NCBI GenBank assembly: GCA_036272815.1
Contig: DATAYA010000250.1
Coordinates: 1-32,848, forward strand
Length of the DNA: 32,848 bases
Origin: DATAYA01 sp036272815
GTDB taxonomy: Bacteria; Pseudomonadota; Alphaproteobacteria; Acetobacterales; Acetobacteraceae
Direction of reading: 5' to 3'
Shown here: positions 8,076-16,598 of the stretch, one piece after another
How positions within the stretch are numbered: position 1 is the stretch's first letter
Layout: each line of letters opens with the position of its first letter
Made by a program: the position numbers and the translations under genes
The notes under the pieces: generated by a model
Seen by the model: only the letters and a program-made list of their open reading frames with translations
Database searches by the model: none
What the model was told of the DNA's origin: nothing

Positions 8076-8078
8076 GCG

Positions 8079-9233
8079 ATGCCCAGCATCATGCTCCCGG
8101 ATGCGGGGCGGGCGCTCGTATCGTACACGACGGCGCCGCCACGCCTGTTTGAGCGCGCCGCACCGCCCTTCCCGCGCGTGGCCTACGCCGCCGCGCATGT
8201 AGTCGCCGATCCGCTGGCCGACGCCGACCCATGGATTGCGTCGGCGATCGACTGGGATCGGACGATCGCGTTCCGCCGGCATCTCTGGTCGCTCGGCCTC
8301 GGCGTCGCGGAGGCGATGGACACGGCGCAACGCGGGATGGGTCTCGATTGGCCGGCGAGCCTGGAACTGATCAGGCGCACGCTCGATGCGGCGCGGGATG
8401 TGCCGGGAGCGCTCGTGGCATCCGGGGCCGGCACCGATCACCTCGCGCCGGGCGCGAGCCTCGACGACGTGCTGCGCGGCTATGAGGCTCAATGTGCCGC
8501 AATCGAGGCGCTGGGCGGCCGCATCATCCTGATGGCCTCGCGCGCGCTGGCTGCGGCGGCGCGCGGGCCGGAGGACTATCACCGCATCTATGGCCGCGTG
8601 CTCGGCGGGCTGCGGGCGCCCGCGATCATCCATTGGCTCGGCGACATGTTCGATCCCGCACTGGCCGGCTATTGGGGATCGCGCGATCTCGACGCGGCAA
8701 CCGAGACCTGCCTCGCGATGCTGCGCGACAATGCCGGGAACATTGACGGGATCAAGGTCTCGCTGCTCGACCGCGACCGCGAGATCGCGCTGCGTCGCCG
8801 CTTGCCGCGGGGTGTGCGGATGTACACGGGCGACGATTTCAACTATCCCGAACTGATCGCGGGCGACGCGGCGGGATATTCCGACGCGCTGCTCGGCATC
8901 TTCGACCCGATCGCGCCGGCGGCATCGGCCGCACTCGGCGCCTTGCAGCGCGGCGATGCGGCGGAGTTCCACGCGATCCTCGCGCCGACGCTGCCGCTCT
9001 CGCGTCACGTCTTCCGCGCGCCGACGCGATTCTACAAGACGGGTGTGGTGTTCCTCGCCTGGCTCGCCGGGCACCAGGAGCATTTCGTGATGGTGGGCGG
9101 GCAGCAATCCGCGCGCTCATTGCTGCATTTGTCCGAGTTGTTCCGGCTTGCCGATCGCGCCGGGCTGCTGCCTGATCCGGAAACTGCGTGCAGCCGGATG
9201 GAGATGCTGCTCGCGCTGCACGGCGTCGGCTGA
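8079..9233 (+). CDS. DUF993 family protein (dihydrodipicolinate synthase-like TIM barrel)
   Basis: 384-aa protein that I recognise as a DUF993 member, a group related to aldolase/dihydrodipicolinate-synthase barrels with no settled reaction. Segments that fit a barrel are VASGAGTDHLAPG, GGRIILMASRALA, APAIIHWLGDMFDPAL, GNIDGIKVSLLDR (Lys on a strand end, a candidate Schiff-base lysine) and RMYTGDDFNYPELI. It starts 3 nt after the oxidoreductase stop and its TGA overlaps the ATG of the next gene. Co-occurrence with a Gfo/Idh/MocA enzyme and an isomerase-like barrel suggests carbon-carbon cleavage or rearrangement of a keto-sugar intermediate, but that is inference from context. Confidence 0.82.
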   Translation: MPSIMLPDAGRALVSYTTAPPRLFERAAPPFPRVAYAAAHVVADPLADADPWIASAIDWDRTIAFRRHLWSLGLGVAEAMDTAQRGMGLDWPASLELIRRTLDAARDVPGALVASGAGTDHLAPGASLDDVLRGYEAQCAAIEALGGRIILMASRALAAAARGPEDYHRIYGRVLGGLRAPAIIHWLGDMFDPALAGYWGSRDLDAATETCLAMLRDNAGNIDGIKVSLLDRDREIALRRRLPRGVRMYTGDDFNYPELIAGDAAGYSDALLGIFDPIAPAASAALGALQRGDAAEFHAILAPTLPLSRHVFRAPTRFYKTGVVFLAWLAGHQEHFVMVGGQQSARSLLHLSELFRLADRAGLLPDPETACSRMEMLLALHGVG

Positions 9234-10039
9234 TGGCGGATATGGCACGGCTGGCGCTCAACACCGCGACGGTGCGGCAGCGCTGGAACCTTGCGCGCTG
9301 CATCGAGGGCTGCGCGCGACACGGCGTCGCCGGGATCGCACCCTGGCGCGAGGGCCTGGCCGAGATGGGCGTCGCCGCCGCTGGCCGGCAGATGCGGGAC
9401 GCGGGGCTCACAGTGACAAGCCTGTGCCGTGCGGGGCTTTTCACCAGCGGCGCCGACGCGATCGAGGAAACACGCCGCGCGATCGGGGATGCGTACGCGA
9501 TCGGCGCGCGATGGCTGGTGATCCTCGCGGGCGGGCTGCCGCCGGGCTCGAAGGATCTGCCGGGCGCGCGGGCGGCAGCGCTGGAGGGACTCGCATCCGT
9601 GCTGCCCGAGGCGAGGGCGGCGGGCGTAGGCCTCGCGATTGAGCCGCTGCATCCGATGACCTGTGCCGACCGCTGCGTGGTGAGCACGATCAATCAGGCG
9701 CTCGACTGGGCGGATGCGCTCGGCACCGGTACCGGGGTCGCGATAGACGCCTATCATGTGTGGTGGGACCCGGCGCTGGAGGTCGCGATCGCGCGGGCAC
9801 GCGGGCGCATCTTCGGGCTGCATGTCTGCGACTGGCTGGTGCCGACACGCGATCTCGTCTTCGATCGCGGCATGATGGGAGACGGGATCATCGACCTTCC
9901 ACGATTGCGCGCGCTGGCGGAGGCGGCCGGCTATGACGGAATGATCGACGTCGAGATTTTCTCCGCGGCGGACTGGTGGGTTCGTGATCCCGACGATGTG
10001 CTGCGGATCGTGAAGCAGCGCTTCGCCGACGCGGTATAG
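9233..10039 (+). CDS. Sugar phosphate isomerase/epimerase-like TIM barrel protein
   Basis: 268-aa xylose-isomerase-like barrel (AP-endonuclease-2 superfamily, the IolE/hydroxypyruvate-isomerase group). Metal-ligand candidates are the Glu in GLAIEPLHPM, Asp and His in VAIDAYHVWWD, the His in IFGLHVCDW and the Glu in GMIDVEIFSA. The start ATG 9233 overlaps the upstream stop (TGATG); ATG 9242 is an alternative. As third gene of the operon it probably isomerises or epimerises the keto-sugar produced by the dehydrogenase. It ends 2 nt from the convergent folC stop, so there is no room for a terminator between them. Confidence 0.87.
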   Translation: MADMARLALNTATVRQRWNLARCIEGCARHGVAGIAPWREGLAEMGVAAAGRQMRDAGLTVTSLCRAGLFTSGADAIEETRRAIGDAYAIGARWLVILAGGLPPGSKDLPGARAAALEGLASVLPEARAAGVGLAIEPLHPMTCADRCVVSTINQALDWADALGTGTGVAIDAYHVWWDPALEVAIARARGRIFGLHVCDWLVPTRDLVFDRGMMGDGIIDLPRLRALAEAAGYDGMIDVEIFSAADWWVRDPDDVLRIVKQRFADAV

Positions 10040-10041
10040 GC

Positions 10042-11328
10042 TCAGGCGACGTCGCGCTTGAGGACTTCGCCCGCGAGATAGAGGCTGCCGCAGATCAGCA
10101 CGCGCGCCGGCGGCCCGTCCGGCGGCAGTAGCGCGAGCGCCGCCTCGACCGTCGGGCCAGATTGCGCACGTCCGCCGGACGCCTCGATGATCGCGGCGAT
10201 CGGCTGCGCCATGTGCTGCCCCGGTTCGGCGACGGCCCAGAGCGTCGCCGCGTGCGGCAGCAAAGGGGCGAGGAAATCGCGCGCGTCCTTGGTCTGCTTC
10301 ATGCCGACGATCAGGTGCAGCGGACGATCGGACCAGCTTGCGAGATGGTGGCCGAGCGCCTCACCCGCACCCTGGTTGTGGCCACCGTCGAGCCACAACT
10401 CCCAACCGGTCGGCAGGAGCTTCGCGAGTCGTCCCGAAAGGCGTTGCAGCCGCGCCGGCCATTCCGCGCGCGCGATCCCGGCGAATGCCGCATCCGGCAC
10501 GCGGAGCCCGGATGAGCGCAACGCGGCGATCGCAAGGCCCGCATTGGCGAATTGATGCAGGCCCGGCAATGCGGGCGGCGGCAGGTCGAGCGTGCCGGCG
10601 GCGTCGCGGAACCGGAGCCGGTCCGGCCGCACCTCGGCGTTCCACGCGCGACCCTCGACCAGCAATGGCGCACCGCGATCGGCGGCGCACGTTGCGATGA
10701 TTTTCGCCGCCTCCTCCGGTTGCGCCACCACGGCGACCGGCACGCCCGGTTTGATGATGCCGGCCTTCTCGAACGCGATCTTGCCGAGCGTGTCGCCCAG
10801 CATTTCTCGGTGGTCGATCGAGATGGACGCGATCGCGCAGGCGGCGGGAGTCGCCACGACGTTGGTCGCGTCGAACCGGCCGCCCAGCCCGACCTCCAGC
10901 ACGCAGAGATCGGCCGGCGTCTGCGAAAAGAGTTCGAACGCGACGGCGGTGATGACCTCGAACACGGTGATCGGCGCGCCGGCGTTGACCTGCTCCACCG
11001 CTTCCAGCGCATCCTCCAGCGCTGCGTCGGAGACGATGCTGCCGGCGACGCGGATGCGCTCGTTGAAGCGCACAAGATGCGGCGAGGTGTAGACATGCAC
11101 GCGCCAGCCGGCCGCCTCGGCGATCGCGCGCAGGAAGGCGCAGGTGCTGCCCTTGCCGTTGGTGCCGGCGACGTGGATCACCGGCGGCAGAAGCCGCTCG
11201 GGATGGCCGAGCTTGGCCAGCAGCGCCTCGAGCCGGCCGAGGCTGAGGTCGATCAGCCGTGGGTGCAGACCGTGCAGCCGCTCGATGACCGCCTCTGCAC
11301 GGCCGGTGCCGACGCTTGCGTCGCTCAC
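10042..11328 (-). CDS. folC: Bifunctional dihydrofolate synthase/folylpolyglutamate synthase
   Basis: 428-aa cytoplasmic ATP-dependent ligase that adds glutamate to dihydropteroate and to folates. The P-loop GTNGKGS is at residues 55-61 (HVAGTNGKGSTCAFL). SPHLVRFNERIR, the VLEVGLGGRFDATN segment with its ATP/Mg-binding residues, SISIDHREMLGDT and the C-terminal ligase segment LDGGHNQGAGEAL all match FolC. The start is GTG at 11328-11326, one base after the accD stop; this spacing and the usual N-terminal length support it. It is last in the trpB-trpA-accD-folC operon, a common alphaproteobacterial arrangement. Confidence 0.95.
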   Translation of the reverse strand: MSDASVGTGRAEAVIERLHGLHPRLIDLSLGRLEALLAKLGHPERLLPPVIHVAGTNGKGSTCAFLRAIAEAAGWRVHVYTSPHLVRFNERIRVAGSIVSDAALEDALEAVEQVNAGAPITVFEVITAVAFELFSQTPADLCVLEVGLGGRFDATNVVATPAACAIASISIDHREMLGDTLGKIAFEKAGIIKPGVPVAVVAQPEEAAKIIATCAADRGAPLLVEGRAWNAEVRPDRLRFRDAAGTLDLPPPALPGLHQFANAGLAIAALRSSGLRVPDAAFAGIARAEWPARLQRLSGRLAKLLPTGWELWLDGGHNQGAGEALGHHLASWSDRPLHLIVGMKQTKDARDFLAPLLPHAATLWAVAEPGQHMAQPIAAIIEASGGRAQSGPTVEAALALLPPDGPPARVLICGSLYLAGEVLKRDVA

Positions 11329-11329
11329 G

Positions 11330-12220
11330 TCATGCGGCCTCGGCCGGCTCCGGTCGGGGCTCGGTGTCCGGCGCCCGCACGCGCAGGAGGTCGATCACGC
11401 GCGCCAGCGTCTCGCGCAACTCGGTGCGCTTGACCACCATGTCGAGCATCCCGTGCTCCAGCAGGTATTCGGCACGCTGAAACCCCTCGGGCAGCTTCTC
11501 GTGCACGGTCTGTTCGATGACGCGGCCGCCGGCGAAGCCGATCATGGCACCGGGCTCCGCGATGTGGATGTCGCCGAGCATGACGAAGCTCGCCGTGACA
11601 CCGCCGGTGGTGGGGTCGCACATCACGACGATGAAGGGCAGTCCCGCCTCTTTCACCATGCGCGTCGCGATCACGGTGCGCGGCATCTGCATGAGGCTGA
11701 CCGCACCCTCCTGCATTCGCGCGCCACCCGTGGCCGTGAACACGACCAGTGCGGCGTCCTGCAGCACGGCGAGCTTCGCCGCCGTGACGATCGCCTCGCC
11801 GACGGCCGCCCCCATAGAGCCGCCGATGAAGTCGAATTCCATCGCCGCGACCACCGCCTTGTGGCCGCCGATGGTGCCGTGTGCGACCGCGGCGGCATCA
11901 TCGAGTCCGGTCTTGTCGCGCGCCTCGCGCAGGCGATCGGCATAGCGCTTGGTGTCGCGGAAGCGCAGCGGGTCGGGTGGCACCTTCGGCAACTCGATGC
12001 GCGCGGCACTGCCCTCGTCGAGCGTCCAGCCCAGCCGCTCGGTCGCGCGCGCGCGCATGTGGTGGCCGCAATGCGGGCAGACTTTCTGGTTTTTCTCAAG
12101 GTCGCGCTGGAAGATCATCTGCTCGCAGGCGGGGCATTGGTGCCAGAGGTTTTCCGGCACGTCCCGCCGGCCGAGCAGGGTGCGGATCTTCGGGCGTACG
12201 AATTCGGTGAGCCAGCTCAT
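11330..12220 (-). CDS. accD: Acetyl-CoA carboxylase carboxyltransferase subunit beta
   Basis: 296-aa subunit that, with AccA, transfers CO2 from biotin carrier protein to acetyl-CoA in the first step of fatty acid synthesis. The N-terminal zinc ribbon has Cys29, Cys32, Cys48 and Cys51 (CPAC and CPHC), as in the E. coli protein. The crotonase-like carboxylase core includes FDFIGGSMGAAVGEAI, TATGGARMQEGAVSLMQM, PTTGGVTASFVMLGD and GFAGGRVIEQT, which form the CoA and carboxybiotin sites. ATG 12220-12218 overlaps the trpA TGA as ATGA. The length fits the family. Confidence 0.97.
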   Translation of the reverse strand: MSWLTEFVRPKIRTLLGRRDVPENLWHQCPACEQMIFQRDLEKNQKVCPHCGHHMRARATERLGWTLDEGSAARIELPKVPPDPLRFRDTKRYADRLREARDKTGLDDAAAVAHGTIGGHKAVVAAMEFDFIGGSMGAAVGEAIVTAAKLAVLQDAALVVFTATGGARMQEGAVSLMQMPRTVIATRMVKEAGLPFIVVMCDPTTGGVTASFVMLGDIHIAEPGAMIGFAGGRVIEQTVHEKLPEGFQRAEYLLEHGMLDMVVKRTELRETLARVIDLLRVRAPDTEPRPEPAEAA

Positions 12221-13043
12221 GCCGCAACCCTCGCACCGCGCACGCCCGCCGCGAGCGCACGCACTTCGTCGAGGACGATCCCGGCGGCGCCGGAACACGC
12301 GCGCCCATCCGCATCGAGATGCCGTGACAGCGTTTCTATGAGTGCCGAGGCGACCACCGCGCCGTCGGCGATCCGCGCGATCTCGGCCGCCTGCGCCGGC
12401 GTGCGGACGCCGAAGCCGACCGCGATCGGCAGGTCGGTGTGCCGACGCACGCGCGGGATCGCGGCCGCCAGCTCCGCCGTGGTCGCGGTGCGCGTGCCCG
12501 TGATCCCGGTGATGCTGACGTAATAGACGAAGCCCGAGCTGCCTTCGAGCACGCGCGGCAGCCGCGCCTCGTCGGTCGTGGGCGCCACGAGCCGGATGAC
12601 GTCGAGCGCGTGCGCCGCGGCGTGCGGGGCGAGCAGGCCGGCCTCCTCACTCGGAAGATCAACGACGATCAGGCCGTCGACGCCGGCTGCCGCCGCATCG
12701 GCGCAGAACCGCGCCGGGCCGTAGCTCGCGATCGGGTTGAGATAACCCATCAGGACTACTGGCGTCGCATCATCGTCCGCGCGGAAGTCGCGAACCATGC
12801 CCAGCACGCCAGCAAGCTTGGCGCCCGCCGCGAGCGCACGCTTGCCGGCCGCCTGGATGATCGGACCGTCGGCCATCGGGTCGGTGAATGGCATTCCGAT
12901 CTCGATCAGGTCCGCGCCCGCCGCCGGCATCCCACGCAGCAGCGCCATGCTGGTGGCGCGGTCAGGGTCGTAGGCTTCGAGGAACGGGATCAGCGCGCCG
13001 CGGCCCTCGCGCTGCAGCGCCGCGAACCGCGCGGCGATGCGGC

Positions 13044-13047
<4 letters not shown>
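12217..13047 (-). CDS. trpA: Tryptophan synthase alpha chain
   Basis: 276-aa TIM barrel that cleaves indole-3-glycerol phosphate and channels indole to TrpB. The catalytic acids stand at the classical positions, Glu49 (LIEIGMPF) and Asp60 (DPMADGP). The phosphate loop shows GFGVRTPAQAAEI. The segment PFLEAYDPD replaces the usual TAGDPD-type motif, a variation close to the active site. The start is GTG 13047-13045, overlapping the trpB stop as GTGA; the frame continues upstream but has no homologous residues there. Stop and accD start overlap by 4 nt, so trpB, trpA and accD are translationally coupled. Confidence 0.96.
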
Positions 13048-14276
<1,229 letters not shown>

Positions 14277-14395
14277 GAGGCGTCTCCGGTCAGGCGCGCG
14301 TTCTAGCGCAGGCGGCGGGCGGGGTCACGGGGCCGCCACCCACACCCGCGGCCATCGCCCCTGACACGGCGGCCGTGGCGCCCTATCTTCGGCCG
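14277..14395. promoter_or_regulatory. Divergent trpB/gor intergenic region
   Basis: 119 bp that must hold both promoters. On the complement a weak pair GTGACC and TAGAAC, spaced by 17 nt, lies before the trpB ribosome site. A small inverted repeat, CACGG-CGG-CCGTG (14365-14377), precedes gor. I see no trp attenuator: no leader peptide with tandem Trp codons and no run of T. Confidence 0.35.
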
Positions 14396-15775
14396 ATGAC
14401 CAAGTTCGACTTCGACCTGTTCGTGATCGGCGGCGGCTCGGGCGGGGTGCGCTGCGCGCGCATCGCCGCCGGGCACGGGGCGCGGGTGGGGATCGCCGAG
14501 CAGCGCTTCTGGGGCGGCACCTGCGTCAATGTCGGCTGCGTGCCGAAGAAGCTGATGGTGCTCGCGGCAGGCTATGGTCCGGCGGCAGACGATGCGCGCG
14601 GCTTCGGCTGGGACACGCGGCGCGGGAGCCACGACTGGGGCGGCTTCATCGCCACCAAGGATGCCGAGATCGCGCGGCTCAACACGATCTACGTCAAGCT
14701 GCTGGCGGGCGCCGGGGTCGAGACGTTCGAGGCGCACGCGCAATTCCTCGATCCGCACACGCTCGATGTCGGCGGCCGGCGCGTCACCGCCGAGCGGATC
14801 GTGATCGCGACCGGCGGCCATCCGCACCGGCCTGATCTGCCCGGCGCGGAACACGCCGCCGTCTCCGACGACATCTTCCACCTGACTGCGATGCCGAAGC
14901 GCATCGCGATCCTCGGCTCGGGCTACATCGCGGTCGAATTCGCCGGCATCTTTGCGGGCCTCGGCGCGGCAGTCGACCTGATCTTCCGCCAGCATCACCC
15001 GCTGCGCGGCTTCGACGAGGATTTGCGCGAGGCGCTCGCAGAGGCGATGGCGACGCAGGGCATAAGGCTGCACGCCGCCCGCCTGCCGCGCCGGATCGAG
15101 GCCAAGGGTGCGGCACGGGTCGTGCATCTTGATGACGGCGGCGCGGTCACGGCGGACTTCGCCCTGCTCGCCCTCGGCCGGACGCCGAACCTGCGCGGGC
15201 TCGGGCTCGATCGCGCCGGCGTGCGAGCCAACGAGCGCCATGCGATCGTGGTCGACGCCGAGTGGCGGACGAACGTGCCGCATATTCACGCGATAGGCGA
15301 CGTCACGGACCGGATCAATCTCACGCCCGTGGCGATTGCCGAGGGGCATACGCTCGCCGATCTGCTGTTCGGCGCGCTGCCGGGCCGGTCGTGGTCTTTC
15401 GCCGCGGTGGCCAGTGCGGTTTTCTCCAGTCCGCCGATCGGCACCGTCGGCCTTACCGAAGCGCAGGCCGCGGCGCACGGGCCGGCGGACGTCTATCTCT
15501 CGCGGTTCACGCCGATGCGCCACACGCTGAGCGGCCGGCCGCTCAAGACGATGATGAAGCTGATCGTCGATCAGGCGTCCGACCGCGTGGTCGGCGCGCA
15601 CATGCTGGGCGAGGACGCGCCGGAGATCATCCAGGGCCTCGCGGTCGCTATTACCGCCGGCGCCACCAAGCGCGATTTCGACCGCACGATCGGCATCCAT
15701 CCCACCGCGGCCGAGGAGTTCGTCACGTTGCGCACCCGCACGCGCGCGGTTGGCGTCGCAGCCGCCGCCGATTGA
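14396..15775 (+). CDS. gor: Glutathione reductase (NADPH)
   Basis: 459-aa flavoprotein disulfide reductase that keeps glutathione reduced. The FAD motif VIGGGSGGVRCARIAA is at the N-terminus, and the redox disulfide is Cys43/Cys48 in GGTCVNVGCVPKK. The NAD(P) motif is LGSGYIAVEFAGIFAGLG, followed by FRQHHPLRGFDEDL, whose two Arg residues match the NADPH-selecting arginines of glutathione reductases. The C-terminal His-Glu pair is in GIHPTAAEEFVTL. The start at ATG 14396 places the FAD motif at the usual distance. The gene is convergent with the end of the secretion operon, 22 nt away, without a clear terminator. Confidence 0.94.
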   Translation: MTKFDFDLFVIGGGSGGVRCARIAAGHGARVGIAEQRFWGGTCVNVGCVPKKLMVLAAGYGPAADDARGFGWDTRRGSHDWGGFIATKDAEIARLNTIYVKLLAGAGVETFEAHAQFLDPHTLDVGGRRVTAERIVIATGGHPHRPDLPGAEHAAVSDDIFHLTAMPKRIAILGSGYIAVEFAGIFAGLGAAVDLIFRQHHPLRGFDEDLREALAEAMATQGIRLHAARLPRRIEAKGAARVVHLDDGGAVTADFALLALGRTPNLRGLGLDRAGVRANERHAIVVDAEWRTNVPHIHAIGDVTDRINLTPVAIAEGHTLADLLFGALPGRSWSFAAVASAVFSSPPIGTVGLTEAQAAAHGPADVYLSRFTPMRHTLSGRPLKTMMKLIVDQASDRVVGAHMLGEDAPEIIQGLAVAITAGATKRDFDRTIGIHPTAAEEFVTLRTRTRAVGVAAAAD

Positions 15776-15797
15776 TGCGAACGGAACGCGCCGAAAG

Positions 15798-16598
15798 TCA
15801 CCGCCAGCTATAGGTCAGGACCGGCCGGCGCCGGCTTCCGGTCAGCTGCACGATCGCGGTCCTGCGAACACGCGCCGATCGCGGCCCGCGCAGGTCGGCG
15901 ACAATGGTGAAGACGCGACCGAGCTTCACGGCCGCCGGCCCGGGCGGCGCAGGCAGATCAAGCACGTCCAGCACGCCCGGAGGTGCGGCACCGACGTCGA
16001 CCCACGGCGTCTGCGAGTAGATCGTCAGAAGCGGTGCCACGCGCGCGTAGAGCGCGGGCGTCATCCCCATGACGAGCTGCAACTCCTGCACCGACTCGAA
16101 TGGTCCCTCGCGCGGGCCATAGGCCAGCCCCGCGGCGGCGTAATCGGCAGCATCCGCGCCGTTGAGATGGTGACCCGGACCGGGCTCGCGCCAGTCGAGG
16201 ATGTTGTCGACCAGACGCTGCGCGCGCGGCAGGTCAAGCCCGGCCGCCATCAGCAGCCGCAGCAGCAGCGCCGGCTGCGCGGCGTTGAGGTCGATCCGCC
16301 CTGCCTCGTCCTGCACACGGACGCGGATCGTGCGGCCGCCGAACGCGACCGCAAACGGCGTCGCGTCGGTGAGCGGCTGCATCGCGGGATGGGCGTCGAG
16401 CATGCGGAGGATGGTGATGCTGATCGCTGCGTCGGCGAGCGCACCGAGTTGCGCGTGCATCAAGCGGGTGTTCGCAACCCGCATCTCGCGGCGCGCGGTG
16501 TGCAGGACGCTGGCGGTGATCGCGGCCAGGATCACCGCGGCCCAGAGCACGGTGACCAGCGCGAAGCCGCCCTCGCGCGACCGCCGCGCCGCGTTCAT
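15798..16598 (-). CDS. gspK: Type II secretion minor pseudopilin GspK
   Basis: 266-aa minor pseudopilin thought to cap the pseudopilus tip. The N-terminal prepilin site is GG/FALVTVLWAA: after cleavage Phe is +1 and position +5 is Thr, not Glu, the hallmark of GspK. The hydrophobic helix runs to about residue 32. The large periplasmic domain contains RVQDEAGRIDLNAA and QRLVDNILDWREPGPGH, typical of the family, and a helix-hairpin-helix-like LQLVMGMTPALYARVAPLLTIYS. The start ATG 16598 overlaps the gspD stop as ATGA. It is the last gene of the operon and somewhat shorter than enterobacterial GspK. Confidence 0.9.
   Translation of the reverse strand: MNAARRSREGGFALVTVLWAAVILAAITASVLHTARREMRVANTRLMHAQLGALADAAISITILRMLDAHPAMQPLTDATPFAVAFGGRTIRVRVQDEAGRIDLNAAQPALLLRLLMAAGLDLPRAQRLVDNILDWREPGPGHHLNGADAADYAAAGLAYGPREGPFESVQELQLVMGMTPALYARVAPLLTIYSQTPWVDVGAAPPGVLDVLDLPAPPGPAAVKLGRVFTIVADLRGPRSARVRRTAIVQLTGSRRRPVLTYSWR

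Noticed and set aside
6882..9107. 741-codon open frame on the - strand opposite the oxidoreductase and DUF993 genes
   Set aside because: It crosses two well supported genes, has no family features, and such antisense frames are expected in GC-rich DNA.
14277..14395. trp attenuator or leader peptide before trpB
   Set aside because: No short frame with tandem Trp codons and no terminator with T-run is visible.
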